Below are positions 1 through 8,509 of a DNA stretch of 64,000 nt, in pieces. The notes beneath the pieces were generated by a model. It did not search any database. It was not told the DNA's origin and was given only the letters and a program-made list of their open reading frames with translations. The stretch's first letter is position 1, and each line of letters starts with the position of its first letter. The stretch is taken from assembly GCA_022827275.1 (NCBI GenBank), contig JAJDTG010000016.1:1-64000 (forward strand), written 5' to 3'. The position numbers and the translations under genes are program-made. The DNA comes from Candidatus Dadabacteria bacterium. Its GTDB lineage: Bacteria > Desulfobacterota_D > UBA1144 > Nemesobacterales > Nemesobacteraceae.

Positions 1-28
1 TGGGGCTCTTTGCTGTACAATCTTCCAT
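1..28 (-). CDS. 5' end of a leftward gene (leaves the window)
   Basis: Only the first nine codons are visible, reading MEDCTAKSP. An AGGAGG ribosome-binding site sits 10 nt upstream of the ATG, which supports a real start. It lies 53 nt downstream of the stop of a 20-residue ORF on the same strand, so the two are probably co-transcribed. The product cannot be named from nine residues. Confidence 0.45.
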
Positions 29-81
29 GGCGGTGTTTCCTCCTGTTAAATAGATTTTAGAACATCTTTATCTAACCGGAT

Positions 82-144
82 TTACCAGGAAATGCCGCCT
101 CCTTTTTTAATTTGCGAAAGATTTAAAGCGTTATCTTCAGACAT
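82..144 (-). CDS. Tiny 20-residue peptide ORF, RiPP-precursor-like
   Basis: This ORF starts MSEDNALN and ends KKGGGISW before TAA. A GGGAG Shine-Dalgarno lies about 7 nt upstream of the ATG. The Ser/Asp/Glu-rich start followed by a Lys-Gly-Gly-Gly-Ile-Ser-Trp tail is the sort of composition seen in very short modified-peptide precursors. A second gene with its own strong ribosome-binding site starts 53 nt downstream and could be the modifying enzyme, but it runs off the window. The peptide call is inference; it could be a leader peptide or a chance ORF. Confidence 0.35.
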   Translation of the reverse strand: MSEDNALNLSQIKKGGGISW

Positions 145-207
145 AACTGTCTCCCGACTTTACCTGACAGCCGGATTCAGCAGCTTAAATCCGTGGTGGT
201 GTGGGAG

Positions 208-231
208 GGGAGAAATCGCGAGATTTCTCCC
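208..231. repeat. Hairpin with GCGA tetraloop
   Basis: Perfect 10-bp inverted arms (GGGAGAAATC / GATTTCTCCC) enclose GCGA, a GNRA-type tetraloop. It sits between the leftward peptide ORF and the rightward helicase and has no T-run, so it is not an obvious intrinsic terminator. It may act as an RNA structure in a leader or be a small REP-like repeat. Confidence 0.55.
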
Positions 232-257
232 TATCCCGATTGCCCTTTTGAAGCCGA

Positions 258-290
258 GACCCTAATTTCTTCCGGCCTGAAATTAGGGTC
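258..290. repeat. Hairpin with 12-bp perfect stem
   Basis: GACCCTAATTTC and GAAATTAGGGTC form a perfect 12-bp stem around a 9-nt loop, 26 bp from the GCGA hairpin. The pair of hairpins fills most of the 369-bp gap between the divergent genes. No coding sequence was recognised in the gap. Confidence 0.6.
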
Positions 291-449
291 CCCCCACCCA
301 ACCCGAGAGAAAGAGAAAAAACGAGCGTTTCAGTGGAAATAAAACCGCGTCCGATCAGGTCCGCTCTTCTCGTTAAGAAGATTGTCTGAATCAGTGTTGC
401 ACTTCGGAGTTCAATCGGTGATCAAATTTAATAAAGGGTGCTGGACAGT

Positions 450-502
450 TGTCGCATTTTTTGACACTTCTAGTAATACTTATTCCTAAAAACACTGCGA
501 CA
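450..502. promoter_or_regulatory. Inverted repeat spanning the helicase leader
   Basis: TGTCGCA (450-456) and TGCGACA (496-502) are perfect 7-bp inverted arms. The right arm abuts the helicase ribosome-binding site. Between them are a TTGACA (461-466) and an AT-rich stretch containing TAATACT, so a promoter is likely here, although spacing does not give one clean -35/-10 pair. The arms could bind a regulator or pair in the mRNA. Confidence 0.35.
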
Positions 503-513
503 GGAGATCAACC

Positions 514-2835
514 ATGGGATGTTTGCAGGACGAGTTGAGAAAATTTGACGCTCTGCGAGACGGCGACGCTGGCAACGACATCGTCGTTGATGCGACCCTC
601 GGTGCCATTTCTCCAACCTATGTCGACGGGACAGTGTTTGATCATTTGTCTCCGAAGTTGGCCGATGCCCTGCGCAAACGCGGTGTGGATCGTTTTTACC
701 AGCATCAAGCGGAGGCGGTGCTTAAGGCGTTAGGAGGCAATAACGTAGTTCTTCAAGCTCCCACGGCCAGCGGCAAGTCCCTTGCCTTCCAAGTGCCTAT
801 GATCGAGACGCTGCTCCGCGAAACCGACAGTCACGCACTCATGCTTTACCCGACCAAGGCGCTTGCGCTTGATCAGCGGGAACAGCTCAAGAGCCTTTCG
901 GACCGCGTCGGGGGTTGCGAAATCGAATCATGGTGGTACGACGGCGATACGGATCGGGAGCACCGCAAGTTGCTCAGAGAGAACCCGCCGCATATTCTCA
1001 TCACCAACCCGGACATGCTCCATAACAGTTTTCTGGGGCATGCCGATCAGTGGCAGAAAATTTTCAAAACCCTCAGGTGGGTTATCGTCGATGAGATCCA
1101 TGAATATCGAGGCTATTTTGGTTCCAACGTCTCGATGATTCTGCGGCGTTTCTCTCATCACCTTGCCCAGCAGGGTGTCCGCCCGCAATTTTTCCTATGC
1201 TCTGCTACCTGCGCCAACGCCGGGGAACACGCCCGCAATCTCACCGGGTTGCCCTTTGAGGAAGTAAACGCAAGCGACAGCATCCGGCCGCAGAGGCGAT
1301 TCTACTTCATACAACCGGATATACCGGACCACAAATACTGGGAGATCCTTCAGTTCCGGACGGCCAGGGCGGGTCTCGCCTGCCTTGCGAACGGAAAGTC
1401 AGTTCTTGTGTTTTGCCCGACGCGAAAGTTCGCCGAGGCTTGTTATCCGATTGCGATACGGGAGATTGAGGGGTATCGCAAGTCGGGCGCGGTTCACATC
1501 GACCCCAAGGCGGTCAAGGTGTTTCGTTCCGGTCTCAGCACAGATGAGCGCCATGATATCCAGGCTGGCCTCAAGAACGGTTCGGTGCGCCTGGTGTTTA
1601 CCACCAACGCTCTTGAGCTCGGGATTGACATAGGCGGACTTGACGGAGTCATTCTCGCCGGCTTTCCTGACAGCATGATGTCCGCGTGGCAGCGTATCGG
1701 GAGAGCTGGCCGCAACTGGGAATCCGAGGCGTTCGTTATCTATTACGCCCGCAACAACCCGCTGGACCGATTTTACGCTTCCAATCTTGGCACGTTTCTG
1801 AAGAAGCCTCTTGATGATCTCGTCGTCAACCCGGGGAACGAGGATTTGATCGAAAAGCATGTGCCGTCGCTCCTGTTCGAGACATCTGCTTTGGAAGGAG
1901 GGCGCGCAATCTTGGGTGAAGCTCTGCATGGCACTGCTGCGGCCAAACTGGAATCAGGTGCCCAGCCGGTACGAACCGGAAACTGGCGACCTCATTCCCA
2001 GCTAGATATCCGGGGTGGGGGTGGAGGCAGTTTTGAACTTATGGAGGGGGCGAATGTTGTCGGAACCTTGTCTGGCCAACAGCAGTTTCGCGAAGCATAC
2101 GAGCGGGCGATTTATATGCATGGAGGAAGGAAGTATCGCGTTGAGGGAATATCTTTCGCAGGTGGCGGGGGAGGAAAGATCGAACTGAGTTCTGCCGAAC
2201 CGTATCTGGTGACCAACGCGGCGACGTTCACGACAGTTTCCGAGCAGGACATCTACGACGGAAGGCGCTGGACATCCGGAGACATCGAAGTTCAGGCGTA
2301 TTACGGCAAGGTGCTGATCACAGAAGCGTTAATCTCCATCGAGGAAGTTGATGATCGCACTGGCGAAGTAAGAGATCAGTGGGTGCCCAAGGTCAATTCT
2401 GCCAAATTCGATAACGCGCATGCCTTCTGGGTTTGTCAGGAGACACAAACCTGTGAAGCGGATGTCGGAATCCCGGCCCTCCAGCACCTTCTCCGCGTCG
2501 GCGCCGTTTTCACCATTCCTCTTGACGCACACGACATCTTCCCGCACGCTGTTGTCAAGGACAGCAAAGCCTATATCGTCGAGACCTATCCCGGCGGAAT
2601 CGGTGTCGCTCGCAAAGCCCTCGAACGGTGGCGGAACATTCTCGAGACTGGAATCAGCGTTGCTGAATCATGCGGATGCGAAAAAGGGTGCCCAAATTGC
2701 ATCGTTCCGCCGAGGTCGCGAGAGAAACTCGATAAAGGCGCCGGTATAGCACTGGCGCGTTCACTGCTTATGGCCACGGAGAATTCTCACGACTTTGAGT
2801 TCGTCAATAATCTTTGGGAACGAGCCGGGACTTAG
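514..2835 (+). CDS. DEIH-box helicase with C-terminal DUF1998/MrfA zinc domain
   Basis: This 773-residue protein is a superfamily-2 helicase of the YprA/MrfA type. Visible motifs are motif I APTASGKS (about 82-89), DEIH (193-196), the SAT motif, and motif VI QRIGRAGR (393-400). The C-terminus carries the DUF1998 Cys cluster, with C641 and C647 and then a CxCxxxCxxC set at 720-729, expected to bind zinc. B. subtilis MrfA is a 3'-5' DNA helicase acting in mitomycin-lesion repair. AGGAG lies 7 nt before the ATG. No MrfB exonuclease or DISARM methyltransferase lies nearby, so repair versus phage defence is undecided. The family call is secure; the biological role is inference. Confidence 0.88.
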   Translation: MGCLQDELRKFDALRDGDAGNDIVVDATLGAISPTYVDGTVFDHLSPKLADALRKRGVDRFYQHQAEAVLKALGGNNVVLQAPTASGKSLAFQVPMIETLLRETDSHALMLYPTKALALDQREQLKSLSDRVGGCEIESWWYDGDTDREHRKLLRENPPHILITNPDMLHNSFLGHADQWQKIFKTLRWVIVDEIHEYRGYFGSNVSMILRRFSHHLAQQGVRPQFFLCSATCANAGEHARNLTGLPFEEVNASDSIRPQRRFYFIQPDIPDHKYWEILQFRTARAGLACLANGKSVLVFCPTRKFAEACYPIAIREIEGYRKSGAVHIDPKAVKVFRSGLSTDERHDIQAGLKNGSVRLVFTTNALELGIDIGGLDGVILAGFPDSMMSAWQRIGRAGRNWESEAFVIYYARNNPLDRFYASNLGTFLKKPLDDLVVNPGNEDLIEKHVPSLLFETSALEGGRAILGEALHGTAAAKLESGAQPVRTGNWRPHSQLDIRGGGGGSFELMEGANVVGTLSGQQQFREAYERAIYMHGGRKYRVEGISFAGGGGGKIELSSAEPYLVTNAATFTTVSEQDIYDGRRWTSGDIEVQAYYGKVLITEALISIEEVDDRTGEVRDQWVPKVNSAKFDNAHAFWVCQETQTCEADVGIPALQHLLRVGAVFTIPLDAHDIFPHAVVKDSKAYIVETYPGGIGVARKALERWRNILETGISVAESCGCEKGCPNCIVPPRSREKLDKGAGIALARSLLMATENSHDFEFVNNLWERAGT

Positions 2836-3012
2836 CGCCGGACGCTTCCTGGTCCGCAGACTGCGCCAAAGTCCGTTCGGGTTTCTCTGGTTGTTTATTA
2901 CGCGCTCAGTTCTGATCATGATGACTTTGTGTTCTGAATTATCTCAGTATAGTTGAGGGACTCTCTGTTTTTCACCAAACATGGTTTTTATTTATGACAT
3001 TTTGGACATCAG
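2836..3012. other. Intergenic region, no gene recognised
   Basis: This AT-rich spacer lies between the helicase and the FRG cassette. No terminator hairpin with a T-run and no confident promoter hexamer pair was found. The following small ORF starts at 3013. Confidence 0.5.
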
Positions 3013-3174
3013 ATGATAAAGTGCTTGAACATACTGAATTATGGAAGGTTCTCACGATTTGATTGGAATAGCTTGGTAAAGCAAGGGCAAGCAGCTTCTG
3101 AATTCAGGCGCCTGAAAATCCTCTTTGGGGAAGGTGGGATACGAATACATAGTAAGGATAATTCAATACCATGA
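3013..3174 (+). CDS. Small 53-residue ORF coupled to the FRG-TPR gene
   Basis: An open frame begins MIKCLNILNYGRF and ends SKDNSIP. Its TGA overlaps the ATG of the next gene in an ATGA arrangement, typical of translational coupling. A weak GGA lies about 7 nt before its ATG. The product is basic and has no membrane segment or known motif that I recognise. A perfect 14-bp palindrome TTCAGGCGCCTGAA (3103-3116) lies inside it. It may be a small partner or antitoxin-like protein, a coupling leader, or the 3' end of a decayed gene. Confidence 0.4.
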   Translation: MIKCLNILNYGRFSRFDWNSLVKQGQAASEFRRLKILFGEGGIRIHSKDNSIP

Positions 3175-4136
3175 ATGAACAAGGATTTATGTACCAAGAA
3201 ACGCAGGAAAAAATACGAGAAATACTCAGTGAATGCGCAGGAGGAAAATATATTTTTCGCGGTGAAGACAGCGAATACGAAAAAGTTTCCTCGAAACTGT
3301 ACAGAGAATTCGAAAAAGCTCATCTTGTTGATGATCATATGCTTGAGTCGGAGAGAATTACTGTTGGTGCCGCAAGGCGCCACGTCCGTCCCGACGCGTC
3401 TTATCTTGAAGTTCTGACAGAACTTCAGCATTACGGCGGAAAAACCACTCTGATTGATTTTACGCGGAATTTGTATATTGCCTTGTTCTTTGCATGTGAC
3501 AGGTATCTTGATAAACCCGGCAGGATCATTTTATTTGATACGACCGGAATGAAGATGAAGGAGCAGGTAGAGACAGGAAAAGCCTCCGGCGAAGACGCTT
3601 GCGAAATACTTCTCCCGCCGGGGAAAAACCTGCGTGCTGTTTTTCAAAGCAGCGTGTTTGTCCGAGCCGCCAGGGGTTATATAGAGAAAGAGAGATTCAG
3701 GGAAGTCAGAATCAAGGAGAGCCTTAAGGGGGAGATCCTGTTTTATCTTGAACACCATTATGACATAAAGCGCGACACGATTTATAACGACCTGCATGGT
3801 TTTATCAAGAACCGGGAGGACAACTATGTTCAGCAACAGTATTATGATCAGAAAATAGAAAAGGATAAATCTGCCGAATCATATTTCGCAAGAGGCACTG
3901 CGAGATTTGCTTCCGGCCACCAGAGAGAGGCGATACAGGATTTTGACGAAGCCCTAAAATTAGATTCCCGGCACTTCCGGGCGCTTCACCAGAGGGGTAT
4001 GGTCAAGGTTGTTTTGCGTGACCGCTCGGGCATAGAAGATTACAGGCGAGCCTTGGAAATAAGACATAATCCGGTAACTCTTGACTCTCTGCAGTGCGCA
4101 CTTGACCTTGAAGAAGATTACTGGGCGGGAAATTGA
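3171..4136 (+). CDS. FRG-domain protein with C-terminal TPRs
   Basis: This is a 321-residue protein. The FRG domain (PF08867) is seen from the signature Phe-Arg-Gly at 29-31 (YIFRGED), QHYGGKTT near 86 and LIDFTRN near 94-100 followed by ALFFAC. The C-terminal part (about 235-305) has two or more TPR-like units (RGTARFASGHQREAIQDF and RALHQRGMVKV). The biochemical function of FRG domains is not established; they recur in mobile and defence-associated contexts. It is the first of two adjacent FRG-TPR genes and overlaps a 53-residue ORF by 4 nt. The ATG at 3171 is the only start that keeps the FRG motif near residue 30, as in its neighbour. Confidence 0.85.
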   Translation: MNEQGFMYQETQEKIREILSECAGGKYIFRGEDSEYEKVSSKLYREFEKAHLVDDHMLESERITVGAARRHVRPDASYLEVLTELQHYGGKTTLIDFTRNLYIALFFACDRYLDKPGRIILFDTTGMKMKEQVETGKASGEDACEILLPPGKNLRAVFQSSVFVRAARGYIEKERFREVRIKESLKGEILFYLEHHYDIKRDTIYNDLHGFIKNREDNYVQQQYYDQKIEKDKSAESYFARGTARFASGHQREAIQDFDEALKLDSRHFRALHQRGMVKVVLRDRSGIEDYRRALEIRHNPVTLDSLQCALDLEEDYWAGN

Positions 4137-4260
4137 AGTGATAATCAGTCGGGGTTTTCGCCGAATTCTTGACAGTGATATTATTCAAATTCTGAAGATA
4201 TTCTTTTCTTGGTTTATTGCACCATTACAACTGGCTATGAATAAAACGGAAGAAAGCTTA

Positions 4261-5889
4261 ATGGACTTGCTAACTCGCTATGAGTTAGAAATCGAAAAAG
4301 CTGCGCGAGAGCGTTTCGGAGAAACCCCAACTTCTCTTATTTTTCGCGGTCAGAGCGACGAAAATTGGTTTCTCGACAGCAGCGCGGAGCGACGCCTGAA
4401 GAAATCGAGCCGTGAATTTAATGCGAAGGAATTGCTGAGATATCTGCGGGAGAATTTAATCGGTCCCGCGAAAAGAGAAAGTTACGACCGTCAAAACGGA
4501 AAGGAATTTTCAGACCTTGAACTTCTCGCCAAACTCCAGCATCATCAGGCAGCTACCTGCCTTATAGATTTCACTCACAATTTCCACATCGCGCTCTGGT
4601 TTGCCTGTGTGCCCAATGATGACAAAGACGGCAAAGTTTTTATCGTCGACAGTGGAAACCCCCGCCTGTTTGAAGATATTACACCGGAAAGGTCTGAAGC
4701 CTCGATTGAAGAAATTTTCAACGCAAGTGAAGAAGACAATTTTCCGTTTCAGAAAAAAGTGCTTTACTGGCAACCGCCTGCTCAGAGTAACAGGATTATT
4801 GCACAGCACAGTTGCTTCATTTTTTCTTCCGAGAAAATACCTGCCAGAGCCTATACGGAAATAACGATCAAAAAAAAAGACAAACCGCGTATTGAGCTAG
4901 CCCTGAAGCGCTACTACGGACTGGACAACAAAAGCGTTTACAGGGACTTCACGGGCTTTGCCTACGCCAACAATCAAGATCAGTTGCTGCAGAGAACACC
5001 CGCTCCGGTGGCATCTGAGGATTCAGTCGTTAAGATATTCACGTATATTCAAGCCAACGAGATGGCTAAACGAGGGGAATACGAGAAGGCTGTTAAAACC
5101 TATGACAGAGCAATAGCACTTGATCCAGATTTTGCTGATGCATACTACAACAGAGGTCTTGCGAAAATTCACTTGAAAGAATTTCAGGAAGCCATAGAAG
5201 ACTTTGATAAAGCTATAACCTTAAAGCCCGATGACATCTTTTGCTATTTAAACAGAGGAGTTGCAAGAGACCAGCTGAAAGAATTTCAGGGAGCCATAGA
5301 AGACTTTGATAAAGCTATAGATCTAGACTCCGAATACCCCTATTCCTACGTTAATCGTGGCATCGCAAAAGCCAGATTAGGAGAGCACAAAAAAGCCGTA
5401 GAAGACTTTGATAAAGCCATAGCCTTAAAGTCCGATGATGCAGCATTCTATTTAAATCGTGGCATCGCAAAAGCCAGATTAGGAGAGCACAAAAAAGCCA
5501 TAGAAGACTTTGACAAAGCTATAGAATTAAAGCCCGATGACGCGGAATCCTACTCCAATCGAGGGGAATCCAATAAAAAACTAGGCAACACAAAACAATC
5601 AGAAGAAGATTTTGCCAAGGCGGAAAAATTAAGGAGAAAAACGATGTCGAAAATGCGCCCTGAAAAACTGCGAGACATAAAGAACAGGTTGAAAAATTCT
5701 CACTGTGCTCTTTGCGAAAGTAACGAGCTAGAGATAGAGGCGCCTGAAGATCGGATACGGAGCATTTTTTCTCCCCATGGAGGAGATGCTTTTTCAGGAC
5801 TTATAATCGTCTGCAGAAAATGTAAAAACAGTTCTTACTATGACCTTGAGAGAGACTGCTTCGGGGATGCGATTACTTCGTCCTTTTAG
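4261..5889 (+). CDS. FRG-domain, TPR and zinc-ribbon protein
   Basis: From ATG 4261 the protein has 542 residues. GGAAG lies 8 nt upstream; this start places FRG at 28-30, matching the preceding gene. An upstream ATG at 4237 is possible but has no ribosome-binding site. Domains: FRG (28-30, QHHQAATCLIDFTHN near 93-107), about five TPRs (roughly 266-455), and a C-terminal zinc ribbon with CxxC pairs at 482/485 and 518/521. The TPR DNA is internally repeated with a 102-bp period. The layout suggests an FRG effector with a protein-binding arm and a nucleic-acid- or protein-binding zinc tail; that role is inference. Its codons are AT-richer than those in the housekeeping half. Confidence 0.82.
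   Translation: MDLLTRYELEIEKAARERFGETPTSLIFRGQSDENWFLDSSAERRLKKSSREFNAKELLRYLRENLIGPAKRESYDRQNGKEFSDLELLAKLQHHQAATCLIDFTHNFHIALWFACVPNDDKDGKVFIVDSGNPRLFEDITPERSEASIEEIFNASEEDNFPFQKKVLYWQPPAQSNRIIAQHSCFIFSSEKIPARAYTEITIKKKDKPRIELALKRYYGLDNKSVYRDFTGFAYANNQDQLLQRTPAPVASEDSVVKIFTYIQANEMAKRGEYEKAVKTYDRAIALDPDFADAYYNRGLAKIHLKEFQEAIEDFDKAITLKPDDIFCYLNRGVARDQLKEFQGAIEDFDKAIDLDSEYPYSYVNRGIAKARLGEHKKAVEDFDKAIALKSDDAAFYLNRGIAKARLGEHKKAIEDFDKAIELKPDDAESYSNRGESNKKLGNTKQSEEDFAKAEKLRRKTMSKMRPEKLRDIKNRLKNSHCALCESNELEIEAPEDRIRSIFSPHGGDAFSGLIIVCRKCKNSSYYDLERDCFGDAITSSF
5353..5539 (+). repeat. Near-identical 102-bp TPR-coding repeats
   Basis: Copies begin at 5353 and 5455. The first 45 nt (5353-5397 and 5455-5499) are identical, and the following 40 nt differ at only a few positions. 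A second, weaker pair lies at 5179-5218 and 5281-5320. The DNA-level identity shows recent duplication of TPR units rather than old protein-level repeats. Confidence 0.85.
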
Positions 5890-6028
5890 TTTTTGCGGAT
5901 TTGGGGGAAAGATGTGGACACACTTGTTGCACAATAGAAGCTTATGATTCTTACGTAGTTGATAAACCTTTATGAGTCAATCGGGTCCGTGGATGAAGCG
6001 CTACGGCCGCGGGCACGGGAGAATAGCG

Positions 6029-6847
6029 ATGGATAAGAAGAAGCGCAGAAATCATTCTGTGCCCAGAATGTTGTTGAGAAATTTTACGGACAAAGAGGGC
6101 AAGCTGTATTTTTTCGATAGACGCTTTGAGGAAAAGCGGATTCTGAAAACCACCCCGGATGCACTTTACCGGGAGCGTGATCTATACGTTGTTCGTGATG
6201 AGCACGGAAACATGGATGGTTCGGCAGAAGACCTGTTCGCCGAGTTTGAGAGAGAAGCCGCGCCGGTGTTTGACAAGATAATAACCGCGGTTCGGTGCGT
6301 AAAAGAACCGGTTCTGACTCCGTTAGAGAGACATGTCCTGGATCGTTACGTTTATTTTCAGTGGGCGCGCGTGCCGGATACGACTGGCCCTATTCTTGAT
6401 CACACCTTAAGCAGATTATCTCTCGAAGATCCTGAGATTAGCGATCTTTCTCCTCGGGAGCTTGCGGAGTTTGGAAAAGGTGTTAATGTCGAAAGCCTTG
6501 TCGGCGTAGTAACGAAACCGGGAGGCTGGATACTGTCCTATCTTCTGAGCAAGAGTCTTGCTTTCGTTCTAATACGCAGGAAGAACAAGAGCTTTGTTAT
6601 CGGAAGCAATCCCGTTTTGCAGGTGTTTCCCGAGCGCTCTGGCAACGAACCCAAGCCCTTTTTGGCGATGTGGTTTCCTATTGCGTATGATGTGGCCGTT
6701 GCCTATGGCGAAGGAGAGGAAGGTCTTATGGAATTTACAGAAAACCGGGAGCTTCGCCGTTTTAACGAAAATGTTTTCAAGCAGAGTCGGGGGATTGCCG
6801 GGCGTTCGGATAAGCTTATCGCTTCTCTTGCCGACGTGAAGATATGA
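6029..6847 (+). CDS. DUF4238 family protein
   Basis: This 272-residue protein belongs to DUF4238 (PF14022), recognised from the N-terminal HSVPRMLLRNF (HxVP...NF), the early FFDRR and the central QWARVPD. The function of the family is unknown. ATG 6029 is preferred because GGGAGA lies 7 nt upstream; the open frame extends to 5972 without a ribosome-binding site. It follows the two FRG genes on the same strand and may belong to the same cassette. Its C-terminal tail (GIAGRSDKLIASLAD) reappears in a broken copy near 21,930-21,990, showing that this family has been duplicated in the region. Confidence 0.8.
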   Translation: MDKKKRRNHSVPRMLLRNFTDKEGKLYFFDRRFEEKRILKTTPDALYRERDLYVVRDEHGNMDGSAEDLFAEFEREAAPVFDKIITAVRCVKEPVLTPLERHVLDRYVYFQWARVPDTTGPILDHTLSRLSLEDPEISDLSPRELAEFGKGVNVESLVGVVTKPGGWILSYLLSKSLAFVLIRRKNKSFVIGSNPVLQVFPERSGNEPKPFLAMWFPIAYDVAVAYGEGEEGLMEFTENRELRRFNENVFKQSRGIAGRSDKLIASLADVKI

Positions 6848-7054
6848 GCGTCTGTCGGCTGAGTTTCTTTTGATTTGGCTTTGGTGAAGTCTGTTTTTAT
6901 TCGCGATGGCTTGGAAATCACCCGAATTACGAAGATTATTTGCACCACTTGAAGCGAGAACGGGCATTTTAGCAACGCATACTTTTGGTGTTTTTAACCC
7001 GCATTTCTCAGTGCGCCGCGGAAAGGAGTATCTTCCTGCGCGCTGTTTCTGGAG

Positions 7055-8458
7055 CTAACCGTAATATAAGTCACCGTCTGTGATGTGGAGGGGCAGTTGA
7101 GAGTGTGATGCCGTTGCCGCAACCACTGCCCGGTTATCTTTCAGAATCTCTTCAATAAGTATTTCCAGATTCTTGGTGTCCTGCGCGTAAGCGCCGATAT
7201 ACCCGGAGCGGATAAGGTCAAAAAAGGCTGTCTGACGAAGATACCGACCGTCAAGTGCGTCGAAACTGATTCTGAACGCACCCCTCGGACCTATGCAGGC
7301 CGGGTCGTTTTGCAGCACCTCGAAGTGGTCAATCGGCATCGTTATCGGGCTTTTGCCCAGAGACGCGTCCCGCCGCACGAATTTCAAGTAAAAAGCCTGA
7401 GGATTAATGCGGTATTCATACGGTTCGGGCGGCTGAGAGAAACGAAAACTTTTCATGCGGTTGATCTGTTTTCCGAACTGATCATCTGGTCGGTAAATCC
7501 AGTCAGTGCCGTTATCCTCTCGCGTGGGTTCAAGCATCTTGTACTGCACCATGACAATGTTTCGTTTGATCAGGTTCAGGTAGATCAGGTCGACGCCGAA
7601 AACTTCTTCGAGCGGATTCCTGTTGGCGGTAATGACTTCGAGCCGCTCCCGTCCTTTTTCGAAAACGGCGCGCCCGGTAAGATCGCTTGAGGTCAAGGCA
7701 AACTCCGGGATATGGCGTGCGTCATGTTCAATAACCGCGTCCTCGCGTATGGGAACGCGGCCAAGGGCGGTCGGGCCTTCGGTTTCAACGCTTGTCGCGG
7801 TGTCATGGGGCGTCAAGCGGAATACCCGGAGGGCTGAATTCACCGCATCTTGCTGAAGGGCTTTGTTGTCTGAGTATTTCGGTGGATCTTCGAGTCCGGA
7901 AGCCGCCCTGCGCATTTCATCTTTGTTTCCCCTGATTTCCGCCAATTTTTTGACCAGGTGCACGCTCAGCATGGGCGAAAGACAGACCAGGCGCTTCCGG
8001 TTTCCCAGGCGGCGGCGCAGGTCGGAGGCGAAATGTTTATCGGTTACCAGGGCTATGATGGATTCTTCTTCATCCGGGGCGATTGGACGGGCGTTTCCGA
8101 TCATCAGGCGTGACTCGAATGTTGTAACCGGACTTTTTCCGACCGCTGAACCGAAATATGTTCTCTTCTTTCCCCGGTGGTCTTCCGTAATCAGCAGACA
8201 GGCGGTGGGTACTCGTAGTTCTCGCAGTGTTGCGCGGGGAAGAGCGATTGAAAACGAGATGGTTTCGCTGCTTGTTTGCGAGGAAAGAGTTTCGTGCTGT
8301 TCGCTGTCAAGCCTCAGTACCGCGAGAGGGTGTTTCCGCACGAGTTGTTCCAGTTTCTTGAGCCAATGTTCTTGCATCGCGCTTTCCCGTTTTTCAGGAA
8401 CTATACCCGTTTTCAGAGAAGCGATGGCGTGTTTCGCGCTCGATGAAGACCGTTTCAT
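7055..8458 (-). CDS. Putative PD-(D/E)xK-like nuclease, companion of the Avs-like gene
   Basis: This 467-residue protein is not assigned to a named family. Residues 280-307 resemble a restriction-endonuclease-like core: ANRNPLEEVFG, then VDLIYLN with D290, a hydrophobic strand and QYK at 305-307. This gives an E...D-x14-Q-x-K arrangement. The N-terminal half (30-180) has no motif I can name. It lies 51 bp downstream of the Avs-like gene on the same strand and is probably co-transcribed. The start is uncertain: ATG 8458 has little upstream support, and an internal ATG at 8377 (MQEHWLKKLEQ) is equally plausible. The nuclease call is inference from motif spacing. Confidence 0.6.
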   Translation of the reverse strand: MKRSSSSAKHAIASLKTGIVPEKRESAMQEHWLKKLEQLVRKHPLAVLRLDSEQHETLSSQTSSETISFSIALPRATLRELRVPTACLLITEDHRGKKRTYFGSAVGKSPVTTFESRLMIGNARPIAPDEEESIIALVTDKHFASDLRRRLGNRKRLVCLSPMLSVHLVKKLAEIRGNKDEMRRAASGLEDPPKYSDNKALQQDAVNSALRVFRLTPHDTATSVETEGPTALGRVPIREDAVIEHDARHIPEFALTSSDLTGRAVFEKGRERLEVITANRNPLEEVFGVDLIYLNLIKRNIVMVQYKMLEPTREDNGTDWIYRPDDQFGKQINRMKSFRFSQPPEPYEYRINPQAFYLKFVRRDASLGKSPITMPIDHFEVLQNDPACIGPRGAFRISFDALDGRYLRQTAFFDLIRSGYIGAYAQDTKNLEILIEEILKDNRAVVAATASHSQLPLHITDGDLYYG

Positions 8459-8509
8459 TGCCTACATGTCCGCTACGTCAAGACGAGCAGCATGCTTAGA
8501 AACACCGCA

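Noticed and set aside
82-144. Class II bacteriocin with a double-glycine leader
   Set aside because: The Ile-to-Gly-Gly spacing does not fit the usual motif, and cutting there would leave a four- or five-residue core.
514-2835. Helicase plus DUF1998 as part of a DISARM system
   Set aside because: DISARM splits helicase and DUF1998 functions over drmA and drmB and includes a methyltransferase. Here both are in one MrfA-like protein and no methyltransferase or PLD gene is near.
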